64,000 nt of DNA from Megalobrama amblycephala (GCF_018812025.1 NC_063050.1:9579015-9643014); one strand, 5' to 3'. Counted from the first letter of the stretch, positions 46,119 through 58,371 are shown. Translations and numbers: made by a program. Notes: generated by a model from the letters alone, not told the origin.

Positions 46119-46991
46119 ATATGGTAAACGACTAACTAACAACTTTTTTTTATGTTTCAGATGCTGCATGAGATGAGATCCTGGACCACCGGCACAGATC
46201 ACCCTCACATCTCCAAGACAGGCCAGAGGAAGGTGATGCTCTCAACACGAGGGACAAAATATTATAGTGATGCACAGAATGATATAAATGTGGAGGATGT
46301 AGATCATGTTTTACATTGTTAAAGACCACATACATTTTATTTTATATGTTATATTGTCTTGTGTCAACTGAAAGGAGAATAAAACGTATAAAATTATGCC
46401 ATTTAGCATAGTACTTGTTTTGCATCTCAGAGACAAAGATTAAAATGAAGAAAATCAATAAATAGTAAAATAAAGTGCTATACCATATAATAAAAATTGG
46501 ATTTTTGAGGTAATGCAGTCTGTAAAACCTGTTTTTGCAAAGGGCAATCCAAAGGACACTTGTAAATGCTATATGCTAGTATAATTTTGCCTCCCTTCTG
46601 TTACATTTCAATAACTTATGTTTAGAAGATGATAGATAATTTTTTTTTTTTTTTTTTTTTCTGGTACAAACTGTCACACAGTGGAATCCAAGAAAACAGT
46701 CAACAGGTTCCTAGAGCAAACAGAACCTGATTTACAGATTTTCAAAAACAGGATTTTGAACAAAAAAAAAAACTAAAATCGCCTATTTTTTAAGTGCTTA
46801 TTACAGTATTTTAAATGCATACAATGTTATTTCTGAAGTATTACAGTCTGATTTTGTTATTTTGAGGGGTTTTCTTTACAATGACACCAAAATTTTACAT
46901 TTCTCTCACTGTATGTGTGAAAGGTGAACATTTAAACTTTGGTATGTCAAATTCAGGTGGAAATCTAAAATATGCCTCAGAGTGGAAGAGG

Positions 46992-47106
46992 TTAATTTAT
47001 GTTAAAACTATGTAATTCAAATGGATGGAAATTTTGTATGCAATACAAATACTTAAATATTAAATTTAGACCATTTTTTGAGTGTACAGAACAGGATTAA
47101 GCACTA
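46992..47106. repeat. Right 115-bp direct repeat flanking the outer TIR element
   Basis: TTAATTTATGTTAAAAC... to GGATTAAGCACTA repeats 39490-39608 immediately after the element's right TIR. Confidence 0.8.
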
Positions 47107-47306
47107 CAAGGTGAAGTGACAACCAGATGTATCTGCAGTGTGTACGTGGCCTAAAGACACATGATCTGAATCGTTGTTAATGTTGTCTTTTCTTCAGACA
47201 TATTTTTTTGCCAAAGGCCGGTTTGCAAGAGCTCCCACAAAACTCAATGACCATTTATCAGAGATGTTTCGAACAGTTGCTTACAAGTCCTTAAATTCAT
47301 ACTCAC

Positions 47307-47555
47307 ACGTGACATTGAGCTGAACAGCAGGAGAGATGTGATTGTGTCCGTGTACAGCACAGCTATATCTGCCTGCATCCTCTCTTCTGACTGACTGCAG
47401 CAGGAGTTCATTGTTTCTGTCTCTTCTCTCAGTTAATGGCTGTGAGTTTCTGTACCAGATGAATGTTGCTCTGTCAGTCAGAGTGCAGCTGCTTTTACAT
47501 GTCAGACGGACTGAATCTCCCTCTGTCACTCTCTCAGGAGACTCCACCTGAAGAT
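47307..47555 (-). CDS. Gene B first C2 Ig exon
   Basis: 249 bp, phase 1-1, identical in protein to genes A and 1 except the last full codon, ACG (Thr) instead of ATG (Met). The adjacent intron is also nearly identical. Confidence 0.85.
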
Positions 47556-47653
47556 CTGAACACAACACACACATTATATCTAGTGCTGCTGTCATACACT
47601 GATTATTATTCAACATAATGCACAGAAGAAGAGAGAAACCTCATGAAAGTCAC

Positions 47654-47993
47654 CTGTGACAGTAAGAGTCACTCCTGGATTCACGCCCAATCCATTTGTC
47701 TTTATTAGTGATGAATCTGAAATAGTACTTGTGTGAATCCTTCAGTGTCACATGACTCAGTCTCATGGAACACTGTTTATCTCCCAGATACTGAAGCCTC
47801 TGACTGTATTCAGGGTCCTCAGACAGATCTGGATGCTCTCCATTATGTTTTACCAGTGTTTTGGTCCAGAACACTCTCATGATCTGATGTCCAGTAGGGT
47901 ATGTATAAGTGCAGTTCATTATCACTGATGAGTTCTTTAGTGCACAGATGTGTGAAGGACTGTAACTCACACCCCAATCAGCACTAGAAACCC
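47654..47993 (-). pseudogene. Gene B V-set exon, frameshifted near its end
   Basis: GVSSADWGVSYSPSHICA, MNCTYTYP and HKYYFRFITNKDKW are readable, with the Siglec-like arginine at 47716-47718. A 4-base gain near 47680-47690 relative to gene 1 shifts the frame so that PGVTLTVT is lost, and the phase no longer matches the next exon. A compensating 6-base in-frame loss lies at about 47770. Confidence 0.75.
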
Positions 47994-48091
47994 CTGAACA
48001 CAAGTTCATACTAAACAAATTAGTAGCGGCTTTTGCATAAAAATGTGGTATGCAAAATCTTGAGTGTTTTTTAAAGTGTTCAGTGACTAAC

Positions 48092-48149
48092 CATGAATCA
48101 TGAGGAGAACCATCAGAAGAGGAGGAGCCATTCTGACTGATGTCACCAT
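48092..48149 (-). CDS. Gene B leader exon
   Basis: ATG 48149 gives MVTSVRMAPPLLMVLLMIH plus one base, donor GTTAGT. An internal ATG at 48131 gives the same start as gene 1. Confidence 0.75.
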
Positions 48150-49059
48150 AGCAACACCTACAACAATGTACAGTGGCTTATTTCTATTATATTTAAGTGT
48201 TTTAATTTCTTGTATTGTTTATAGTACAATACCTTGTTAACATATTGTAGAAAAGAGAACATGGCCCCTCTAAGTATTTTAGTTACCCTTTCTGTGATCT
48301 AGTCTCTTATTGGTTGTTCAGTTAAGCACTCTTTTGTATAGAGCATAAAGTTCCGCATCAATTAAAGTGTGTGTTCATGAACGATACTGTTGGTGAATGC
48401 GCTGTGAACTGAGGCTTACATCTGTGCAGAAGTTCAGTAAACTTTGTGAAAGAATCCCCTTGTCATGGCTCATTTCACCCACTTTTACAACTGCATCGAC
48501 CCAAATCAGAAGCACATTGAAACCACATTCTTAATGTCATCAAACCGTGTATCATTAGAAAGATTAAAGGCTCCACACAGCTATTTGTGTTCAGTTGTGT
48601 TTGTGTTCAGCTCCATTGAACAGCACCTTTTAGTCCAAAAGTGCGGCTCTTCTCGAAAATGATTTATATTTATATTGATTTATTCTCACGTTTGCAAAAT
48701 ATTTTGTCATAGAGAATATCATTTCTATTCATTTCACACTGATTTATGCAATCTGAAGATCTAAAACAGGGTAAAGTGATATCTGTCTGTTCTGTTCCGG
48801 GTTTTGCATGTGAGTTATATGACTCAGTGAGTGCTGATTTTGTCTAGGACTGTCAATCATCTTACCGTGGCATAATTCCTGCCTTCTGCATGACCACATC
48901 CTGTGTAAACTTCCCCCTTCGCAGCTCAGTGAAAAACAAAGCCAAATAAATGCTTCTACATGTCAAAAATTAAGAAAATATACATTATTACAATAGTATA
49001 TGATTTGTGTGTGTTTCATGTGATTTGGGGTAATTTCATATGAGTAAAGAATGTTTACA
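48150..49059. other. Upstream region of gene B, nothing recognised
   Basis: The promoter-proximal segment shared by genes 1 and A is not present here. The sequence is AT-rich with short unsupported frames. Confidence 0.45.
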
Positions 49060-49067
49060 GTATACAT

Positions 49068-50453
49068 CAGGGGTCATCAACTATATTTGTCCAAGGGCCA
49101 GAATTTTTCTCTGCAGACACTGTAAGGGCCAGATACTCGTAATATAAAATAAAATTTCGAATTGTATCCTAATATGTTATTATTTGATATACTAATTCTA
49201 ATTCCAAATTTATGTTATTTTTTTACATATTACCTGTACTGCAGCAAGCCACCAGGGGGCAATAGTGATATTTTAGGCTTCATATTTGTGAGGCTGTCAA
49301 GCTGTCCATCACTGTCACCTGCAGGTCGGTGGGTTGGTATTCGATTTGAAAATTTGACATTCGAATATTCGGGGTTTTTTTTTTTTTTTTTTGCACACCT
49401 GGGATCCCCCGCGAAACGGTTCTCATTCCCCCTTGAATAAGGCCGGCGACACACTGGCTGCATGAGCGTCTCAGCTGCGTACTGCGTACGTTTTTATTTC
49501 GGCTCCCATATTTAACAGGTTGGAGTTTGCACACTGAGACACGCGTCTCAGGCGCGCTCGAGCCACGCGGAAAACGCGTGCATGCTAGAAATAGAAACGA
49601 TGCGTGTTCCAGCAACGGGAGTGTTCTCTGGCTAGATCGCAGAACAACGGAGTTTGTATGGACCGAAGTGCATGTCTGAGCTTGTGTTTTGTTGCTTTGA
49701 CATTGTGGAAAATAGAATAATAGAAACAAAATGTATTAGCATTTTTACCCATTATTATCAATCTAAATTGAATCCCGTTTTTAATTTAACTTAATTTCGT
49801 TTTTCTTTATTTAAATTTGGTTTTTCTTTATTTAAATTTGGTTTTTCTTTATTTAAATTTCGTTTTTTCTTTACTTAAATTTCATTTTTCTTTATTTAAA
49901 TCTACCCTTACTGTGCCAATTTGTTAGTCCGAAAAATATTAGACTACCTTAAAAGTATTGCTTAATTTAACAGACCTGTGTGTGTGCGTTTTATATCACT
50001 AGTGCAGTGTCCGTTCTCGGAGCATAAGCCCTGCCCGCGTGAGGTGTGCCGCTTCCCGCTCGCGCTGTTCTGACTGTAGTTTACTAAAATTGTATTAATT
50101 CTGAATGTGTCGCGTCTCGCGTGTCCATCTATATTGCACCAAATGCGACACTGCACTCCCTTGTGAAGTCGATTGGATGAACGGTTCTCGAAATAATAAA
50201 AATGCAAACGGACATACAGACACAGATTCCTGCCTTTATTAGAGAGAAAAATATGTTCAGCCCCTCTCTCCGAAGCTTCGAATAGTCGATGTTCATTACT
50301 ACCGAAGCTTCAAGCTCAAAAAATGGTATTCGGACCAGCCCTAAACTTTTTCCTCTTACAAGGCTATTCCTGAATTCAGTATTATTCTGGGGGCCGGATG
50401 GAAATCTCTGGCGGGCCGGATTTGGCCCGTGGGCCGCCAGTTGACGTTGCATG
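49068..50453. mobile_element. hAT-type element with nested second hAT-like element
   Basis: The left end CAGGGGTCATCAACT and right end CCAGTTGACGTTGCATG are flanked by a perfect 8-bp duplication GTATACAT (49060-49067 and 50454-50461). GGGCCAGA/GGGCCGGA motifs lie near the ends. A second element with TTCGAATATTCG/GGACCAGCCCTA-type ends occupies about 49325-50343. No transposase. Confidence 0.75.
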
Positions 50454-51540
50454 GTATACATGCTAAGCTAGTGTAGCAAGCTCCATGTAAAATGCTAAAT
50501 ATAACATATTTCAACAAAGTTCCCTGAATAGGAAACGAGACGCTGCGTAATCGCTATGGAGAACGCATCTGCGTGATTGCGTCATGAAGCACTTATGAAA
50601 TCAGTCCAATGGGGTGACGGAACGTCATAGGTGGGTGACGTCACTGACCAGGAACTATAAAGCCTACCCGAAAACACTCTCATTCAACTTCTGTGCCTTC
50701 AGCCAGCGCTACGTGTGAAATCGTTTGTCCTATTTATTGTTGTCTGTCTTCCATCTTTTTATTTTGGCGAGCGAACAGCATTTCAGAAACTGTGTTACCT
50801 CTGCTTTTTTGGCAGAGATGCACACCAGATGTGTGCTGTTTGTTTGGGAGTGCAGCATGCCCAATGCTTGTGAGCATTGTGATCTTCTTCATGAGGCTGC
50901 GCTCCCGCCGAGCCCTCTTTGAGGGGGGTGGCTCGGCTTGTGTTCCTTGCGGCTTGGGTTCCGCTTCTGCCGAGGCAGACTGGCGCCTGATGTCGTGGGG
51001 TTCGAAAATTGATCTAACAGAGGGTTTTTGAGACGGGCGCAGCCCTCATCTGTTGGATTTAATGTTTCTATTCGGAGTCAGGAAGCATGCTCTGCGGTTT
51101 CTTCCGCTACAGTTGAGGCAGCTGCACTGATGACATCCAGTTCTGAGGAATTGGATGTTGTTAGTGTGGAATCAGGGGAAGCCGAAGACTCGCCTCTTCT
51201 GTTTTCCTGCCTATTGAGTTCAAGGCTTACCGTTTTCCCGACCTCCACACTGAGGTGTCGAGGTTGTGGAATAAGCCTGTCTCGTACCATATATTTACAT
51301 TATACAGTAATATGCTGGGTATGAGAAGGCACGGTTATAGGGCGATGCCAAGAGTAGAAGAGACGCTTGCAAGCCATCTCTCTCCTCAGTCTGTATCATC
51401 CCTTAAAGTACGAACTCCACACACAGACAACAGAGCGTTGCTTCCCGTACTCCCCCTCCAAGGAGCTGGGAGGTGGGGAAACGCTCACAGGCAAAGTCCT
51501 TGAAGGGCAAGACAGATCTGAGGACCGTCATTGCTGCTAA

Positions 51541-52230
51541 AGAGCTTTGTCGAAACTGAAGCCAGATAGCGTTCACCTCATTATACGGTGCCTAGACAGC
51601 CTTTCGGTGCCCCCACAGGGCATTGTGCTGCCTGCACAAAACACACCAGGGCCCAGCCTCGAGAGGCTGGTTCCCTGAGTAGTTTTTTCCCTCCAAAAAG
51701 CCAGACGGCGCTCACCTCATTATATGGTGCCTATCTGCCTTTTTGGTGCCCTCAGGGGGGCGCTCTGCCAACCCCGCCACAACGCCAGGGCGCAGTAGCC
51801 CAGGGCACAATGCCCTGCCTCAGAGAGGCAGCCAAGCCAGTTGTTCCCTGCCGGTGCGCCGATTCAGGGCATTGTGCTGGCTGCCCAAAACACACCAGGA
51901 GCCAGTCTCGAGAGGCTGGTTCCCTGAAAAAAAAAAAAAAAAAAAAAACTGAGGGTGGTCCCCTCTGGAGTCAAACGGCGTTCACCTCTCTCAACGGTGC
52001 CCGTCTGTCTTCGGTGCCCTCAGGGGGTGCTCTGCCAATCCCGCCGCAATGCCATGGCGCAGTGGTTCCCCGCGTGTCACCTGAGGGTGGCGCGCCCTCT
52101 ATTGCAGCCAAGCCAGTTGTTCCCTGCCGGGGTTCCGCTTCAGGGCACTGTGCTGGCTGTCCATATTTTACCAGAGGCCAGCTTCGAGAGGCTGGTACCC
52201 TTAGTAGATTTTCTGACAGAGTGAAGTCTG
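51541..52230 (+). repeat. Tandem repeats inside the DIRS-like fragment
   Basis: Segments containing TCACCTCATTATA(C/T)GGTGCC, GGTGCCCTCAGGGGG and CGAGAGGCTGGTTCCCTG recur three to four times at spacings of roughly 130 to 300 bp, with a poly-A run at 51928-51947. Confidence 0.7.
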
Positions 52231-52317
52231 TCATATATATCTACAGTGGGTCCTGCACACAATAGAAAAGGGGTATGCAGTTCAGCACCCCGATTCTACG
52301 GGGTCCTACCCACAGTG

Positions 52318-52697
52318 GTGGGTCCTGAGCAGGCTCTGGTGATGGCACAAGAGGTAGAGACTCTTCTGCGAAAGGAGGCTATAGAAAGGGTTCCTCTTCC
52401 CAGCAGGGAGTCAGGGTTTTACAGACGCTATTTCATTGTGCCAAAGAAAGATGGGGGATTGTGTTCGATTTTAGATCTGCATCAGCTAATCGAACAGTAA
52501 GACAGTAACAGTACTCAAGTTCGAAAGGCTGACAATATATATATCGTGTCACAAATCAGGTCCGAGGACTGGTTTGTCACGATAGATCTAAAAGACGCAT
52601 ACTTCCATGTGTCGATCCTCCCGCAACACAGGAAGTTCCTAAGGTTTGCTTCAGGGGACAAAGCATTCCAATATCGGGTATTGTGCAGGGCCTTTCT
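52318..52697 (+). pseudogene. DIRS-like reverse transcriptase fragment
   Basis: VVGPEQALVMAQEVETLL, GFYRRYFIVPKKDGG, LDLHQL, then after a frame change near 52500 SEDWFVTIDLKDAYFHVSIL (RT motif A with its aspartate) and RKFLRFA, AFQYRVL. It stops before the DD motif. This wording of motifs is typical of DIRS-like RT. Confidence 0.78.
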
Positions 52698-53180
52698 ATG
52701 GTCTGTCACGTGATTAAGGAACGACTCAAAACCCGAAAGAGTCATGAAAAGAACTAATCAATTCTCTTTCTGGCTCAGACTGCATTGGTTTAGTGTATGG
52801 GTCTGTCACGTGATTAAGGAACGACTCAAAAACCCGAAAGACTCATGAAATGAACTAATCAATTCTCTTTGCGGCTCAGACTGCATGGTTTAGCATATGG
52901 GTCTGTCTGTCACGTCATTAAGGAATGACTTAAAACTGAAGACTTGTCAGACAAGAGGTGAGGTGAGCTTAATCAGCTTGTCATAAACTGAAGACCCAGG
53001 TAAAGAATGAATTAATCATTTCTGAATCTTATAGTATTGTAGTTTTGCATTGTTTGTGATCAACATTTGCGGAAGTAACACGTAACATTTTAATTACATT
53101 TTGCTTAAATGAACGAAATGATTCAAAAAAAGATTTGTTCATTTTGCTGAACGAGACTCAAAAGTCCGAGTCGGTAAAAT
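52698..53180. repeat. About 100-bp tandem repeats with GTCTGTCACGTGATTAAGGA
   Basis: Three units start at 52699, 52800 and about 52903, the last decayed. Later sequence (AACGAGACTCAAAAGTCCGA, CATCACT) looks like a hAT-type end. It directly follows the broken DIRS reverse transcriptase. Confidence 0.65.
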
Positions 53181-53302
53181 TATCCGAACTTCCCATCACT
53201 AATATTAATGATTGTAGTCCTGTGATTTTACAGCTTGAGAACCAACAATAGTATGACCTTTTTTTTTTATTATTATATTATGCTCTGAAATATCATTGTT
53301 TA

Positions 53303-53634
53303 AACACACACAGACATCAAGAACCAGCATATGATTCTCAAGAACGGTGACAATAAAGTAAATACAAAATACTGACAAACAGATCAACTCTGAACATCAC
53401 AAAACAAGCTACTGTCACAACAAAACAACAGAAAAATAAAAGCAAACATGAACAATCTACGAAAATTACAGGACAATTCAGCTGCATAATTTATTCATGC
53501 AGCAATGCATGATGGGAGCCATGGCATGAGTTTTGATTGGTGGCTCCCATCATGCACTGCAACATGAAGCACTTTGTTTGATTGTCACCATTGTTGAGGG
53601 TCATATGCTGATTCTTGATGTCTGTGTGTGTTTC
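53303..53634. repeat. Inverted repeat with an inner hairpin
   Basis: 53303-53359 (AAACACACACAGACATCAAG...) pairs with 53578-53634. Inside, GCATGATGGGAGCCA and TGGCTCCCATCATGC (53508-53560) form a perfect 15-bp stem. Likely a palindromic MITE; no coding. Confidence 0.7.
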
Positions 53635-53639
53635 AAAAA

Positions 53640-55270
53640 AAAAAAAAAACCCTGGATCTCAAGCGGTAACAGAGATTTACTATAAAGAAATAATAACATC
53701 CATATCACCAGTTAATATTGGATGTCACCAATTAATCTGGCCATTTCACAATGAGAAAACACAACCATTATGACTGTTCTTCCCAAAGCATTGTAAACCT
53801 AAATTGATCAACTTTGGCTCACAGCACTTTTGGGAAACGCAGATCAGATCATAGTTTCTCTGACCATAACAAATGTGCTCTACAAACACAAAGCTGGAGC
53901 AGCCAGAGATAAATTAACGTTAGTAAATAGAGTCAAGAGCCCGACTAAAGGAAATGCTTTTCACCATCATGGCGACTTCAAACTAAACTATTACTATTTC
54001 ACCTTACTTGTTTTTTTCAAGGCAATCGGTTTGCATGCTTTTTTAAGTAAGGTTTACTTATTGGATTTTACAGTGTAATAACAAACTTAACCCTACTAAT
54101 TTAAGCTTTAGTTGGCTTAATACTCACCTTTACGTCTTTGTTTTTATATAACAGTTCACACTAACGCGGTAGCTTTAACCCTCGCGGGTAAAGAGGCTCC
54201 TTTCCAAACAGCACGTGGCCACGAGGCAACTTTCACCTTCACAGGCAAAGAGGCTCCCGTCAGCCATCTATTATAATGAAACAAAGTAACTGAATCTTAC
54301 CGTTAACAGCTCTATCGATAGCCAGGAGGCAAAAAAGAGAAAGGGCCGGTTGGTTAACACCTGTATATATAGACGGTGATTGCAAGCGGGGCATGGTTAA
54401 TTTGATATACCGTCTCCTGATAGCTCATCCTTAGCAAGGCAGACCCATACTGTGGCGTGTTGACTGAAGTGAAATAGAACAGATAGAACAGATAGAGACT
54501 GTAATTCTGTGTATATCGGGATTGCAGGCTGTCTGAGGCGTCTTTGTGCATGCACTTCGGATCTGTCAGTCAGCGCGAGTAAGATCGAATTTTTTACATC
54601 AGTATGAGTTTGAAAATCACATTTCATTGGTTCAGACTCATGCCATTGAGAATTTGCTATGAATATTCACAAAGTTGGACATTTTTCATTTGTTTTGCCT
54701 GTAGCTCGAAATTAGCCCATGCACATTCCAACTCATTTTGCCATCATGGTCACATATGTTCATTATGTGTCTATCCAGAATGACTTTTGAGCAGCAACCT
54801 TTTAATTCTGGGTAAGCCATTTATGGCCTACTTTCCAAAATGGGGTTGCATGCGGGTTTAAGCACATATGCCCTTCCACTTCCTCTTTCAGGCCAATGGA
54901 AATCAAGCACCATCTACAGTAAAAGCTGTTGACTCTATGATGGATAAACTTTTCAACTAGTCCATGAATCACATACATGGCGAACCGTAGGGCCTGCTCC
55001 ATATGGAATATTTTTGAGGTTGTTTCTATGGATTCTCATTGATTTGAGAGGTTCATTTTGTTGATTGCATTTGTGTTTAACCTTGTGTTTTTTTCAGTTC
55101 ATTGTCTGTTTTATACACGTTTTCTCCAGTGAATATGTATAAAGTTTCTTTCTATATAGAGAAACATCTTTAAGTCTAAACAGCTAATGAACATGGCTGT
55201 TATTACTTAAAAAAAAGATTTTTTTTCTTTTGTGACACCGTGCCCCAACCCTTCTCTTGAGCACACAGTT
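53640..55270. other. Spacer, no gene recognised
   Basis: Short frames such as 53830-54078 have no recognisable domain or splice support. I see no bounded repeat. Confidence 0.45.
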
Positions 55271-55549
55271 CAAGCTTTCAGATCTACTTCATTAGATACT
55301 CAACTTGTGTATTAATGTATGTTACTGTGGTTTGACCTTGTTCATTTGTTACCAACTTATGTTTCAATACACAATGATACTGGAGCTATTTTAATCTAAG
55401 GCAGGTTAAAATAGATATTTGTAACCAAGATATAAAACCACTTTAAGTTTTGACCTTGAACCTTATACTTACCATGTGACAACTAGCCCCATTCTCCCCT
55501 ATAACATATTTGATTTTAAAGATCAATTATTAGTAAATGATGATCTTAC

Positions 55550-55625
55550 CTGTTTCACGAACACTCATGACCAGAGACAACAGAACAAATGAACAGAGTG
55601 AAACCAGCAGTGGGGATTTTATGTG
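55550..55625 (-). other. Leader-like exon candidate downstream of gene C
   Basis: Third copy of the SPLLVSLCSFVLLSLVMSV segment, with a phase-1 GTAAGA donor at 55549. The upstream frame is broken. Confidence 0.35.
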
Positions 55626-56748
55626 CTCAACACTTTATATTTAACATGATATGACACTTTCACCCAGTGCTCACATAGCAAGGTGTAAATAAGGCAACAG
55701 GGCAACCAACATCAGAGATGACATTAGACTAAAGTAACAAAATAAAATGAATTAATAGAGTAACTGAATATTGAACTTGCATCTTTATATCTAAAGGTTC
55801 TCATCATATGATATCTTCAAATATTTTTATTCTGACAGTGATCTTGTGTGCTTTCTGGTGTCTCATGAAACTCTTAATATGGCCATAAATACAGTTTCCT
55901 CTGTAGCGAGAGAGGTGAGAAAACAAAACTTCACAGCAGCCCCTCTCTAGAGTTGACTGTGATTATGTGACCATTGTGAGCGAGGAACAGACGAGTGTTG
56001 ATGTTACAGACCTGCTACTATGACATCTCTAGTTATAAACAGACTTGTGCTGGTTTTTGAATTGTTAATATCCCGAAAGGGTCTATATAATACCTGGAAT
56101 ACAGCATTGGTTTTCCCATTTATCCCAAATGGTATTTCTCTGACTGATTAGTAGCCCCGGAAGTACCAGCTCTTAAAGCTCACATGCACCAAAGATGTAG
56201 CAGATGAGGAAACATTTGGATGAATAAAGGGTAATGTAGTTTATGTTTGTCCTGTAGAGGGCAGTCACTTCAATGTGGTCACTTGATGTTGGTCTGTTGA
56301 ATTTTAAATCAAAATTAAGTTGAAAGAACGTTTGAGGAGCATCATACCTTTTAAAACACGTTCCTCTAACATCAAGAAAACTTGACATTTTACTTTCACA
56401 GAACCAAAATGAACATTTGGAGAAACGTTTTTATAACACAAATCTGTTATCTGGAAAGTCGCTCATTTTCGTTGGGAGTTATGATGTGGGCGTGTCCAGC
56501 GACGTGACCAAAAATGAGTAAAGTTTAACTCGTGCTTCATTTTACCGTGGATTCTTGCTGTGTGGCTGCAACAGAAATAAGACAATAGAAACATATTTAC
56601 ACAACACTGAATTTGTTTACTGTTGGTGAAACTCTTCTAGTCAAGCGTGTAACTGAATGAAAGTGATGTTCAGTATCTATTGACTAGTAGTGAGGACATT
56701 TTATTCTTTATTGATGATATTGAGAAGACCTGAGGATCTCACACTTAC

Positions 56749-56808
56749 TGACTAATTCTCATATTCAGAAGAGCTCGACTGGTGATCAGCAGGTCTGGGA
56801 TGGATAGT
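56749..56808 (-). pseudogene. Gene C SEYEN tail exon with stop
   Basis: Reads TIHPRPADHQSSSSEYEN then TAG where gene A has CAG. Splice sites are kept. Confidence 0.7.
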
Positions 56809-56894
56809 CTATGTGAAAGACACATTGATTATTTATTACCTGATTTTGAGTGTACAGACTCTTCTGCATGTGTAGTTTTTGAGATTTCACTTAC

Positions 56895-56972
56895 GGTGAG
56901 TGTGTCGTAGAGGTCAGAAGATCTGGACCTGAGTTCAAGAGCTGTATATGTGTCTGCACTGGGATCATCGTT
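56895..56972 (-). CDS. Gene C ITIM-like tail exon
   Basis: 78 bp, NDDPSADTYTALELRS to YDTLT, open, with acceptor CCCTGTAG and donor GTAAGTGA. It is out of use if the upstream stop at 60607 is translated. Confidence 0.72.
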
Positions 56973-58371
56973 CTACAGGGAAACAGAGAGATATGTGAGC
57001 AATATCACACTCAGAGTCATGCGATATGGCTCTATATCAGACGGCTGTGATTAGGCCGCAGGTATGAGGCCGTAGGCCGAGTTAAGAGGATTTCTCATCA
57101 CAGCACTAGTCAATGCATTTGTGGGTTGTGTCTTATAAGGTGTTGTTTAAAGTTAAAATAACATAAATAACGTCCTTGTTTCAGTTCCTTTCAATATAAA
57201 AGTACCATCTCTACCATCTCACTCATGAAGACAGTCTTTGCCACCATCTAATGGTGCAATAATGTAACTTTCACTGAAGTCGAAATCACAATCACTAACG
57301 GATCCTTTCTCAATACCAAATACAGAATATTATTTGTATAAAATAAAATATTACTTAATTAATCAATAATATTTAAATGAACAATAATAGTCATTATAAA
57401 GTATAAGAACTTTGTACAATAGAAAATGAACACAAGCAAATAGTTCAGTCAAAAGTACAAAAGCAGCACTCTAGATAAAACTATAAAGTTATGAAACTTA
57501 ACTCTGCCCTTATGCCAAATTGTTTTGGTCTGGAATAAGTAATAGATTAATAAGACAAAAGATTGCCCTTTGATATACCTAAAACAAATTATACCTCATG
57601 TTTAAACACTATCTACATAAGAGCCTGTGGCAAATTTCTGAAGGACTGGCTGAAATGAAGCTGTTCTCGGTGGGTACATGAGCGCTGAACGGCCGCTGAC
57701 AGCCTGGAGCTCACATCTGTGAAAGTGTCAAAGCAAATTTCCAAATAGGCACTATGTTTATATATAAACAACTACATTCTTGCCTAAAAAATTCTTAAAA
57801 GTACATTCCGTGACACAATAATAGTAGTATTTGTAAAATTATAGTAGGTTTGCTCATCCGCCATTGAGGGCTGCTGTGAGAAATGCTACTGGTATAGATT
57901 TGGTAGAAACAAGTGGAGTAATACAAATTGTGAAATGGTTACCATGCGATTTTAGTAGAATATCACATGGCTGGAAAAGGCTCTCAGCCAATCAAATTCA
58001 AGATCCAAAACAAACCCAAATCAAGAAAAGTTGGGACATGTTGTAAAATGCAATAAAATCAAGAATCTGTGATTTGTTAATTCACTTTGAACCTTTTTTT
58101 TTTTTACTTACAAAAGTAAAGATTTTCAAAGTTTTCACTGACCAACTCAATTTTATTTTGTAAATATAAAGAAATTTTGTTGGGACAGAGGCATGTTTAC
58201 CACTGTGTCACATCACCTTTCCTTTTAATTACACATTTTATTTGTTTGGGAATTAAGGATACTAAATGTTGCAGTTTTGCAAGTGGATTTTTTGCCCAAT
58301 CTCACCTGATACAAGACAGCTGCTTACAGTTAAAAAATTGTTGTCTATTTCACCCCATCCCCAAATTATAG

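Larger units (their letters stand above)
39613..46991. mobile_element. Outer TIR element (TTAA-type), host of nested hAT and pogo elements
   Basis: Inverted ends CCTCTTCCACTCTG and CAGAGTGGAAGAGG, followed on the right by TTAA. This suggests a piggyBac-like element, though the left TTAA is AAAA. It is 7.4 kb with insertions, about 2.5 kb without the 40432-45266 element. A short frame at 39711-40073 (about 120 codons, Tyr/Lys-rich) is unrecognised. A TA microsatellite and the 45489 MITE lie in its right part. Confidence 0.6.
32202..48149 (-). pseudogene. Gene B: CD22/Siglec-like Ig receptor with frameshifts
   Basis: Exons: leader 48092-48149, V-set 47654-47993, C2 47307-47555, degenerate C2 about 38549-38735, C2 38224-38486, C2 37880-38128, transmembrane 37725-37800, juxtamembrane 33461-33494, tail 33220-33297, last 32202-32225. 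The V exon is 340 bp and runs out of frame at its end. The 38224-38486 exon has two single-base insertions relative to its homologues. The degenerate C2 is interrupted by a MITE. From the membrane exon onward phases are perfect (1-2-0-0). The first C2 and degenerate C2 exons are separated by more than 7 kb of nested transposons. It is probably a pseudogene, though exon skipping could rescue a shorter receptor. Confidence 0.65.
50517..52697 (+). mobile_element. DIRS-like retrotransposon, 5' fragment
   Basis: The start resembles fish DIRS terminal repeats (TTCCCTGAATAGGAAACGAG, GACGCTGCGT). It is followed by a Cys- and Ser-rich gag-like region, a tandemly repeated region, and a reverse transcriptase fragment. 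It ends abruptly inside the RT at 52697, so the rest of RT/RNase H, methyltransferase-like and tyrosine recombinase parts are missing. Confidence 0.7.

Noticed and set aside
49280..49729. 149-codon minus-strand frame
   Set aside because: It crosses the borders of a nested hAT-like element and a poly-T run. Composition and context indicate chance.
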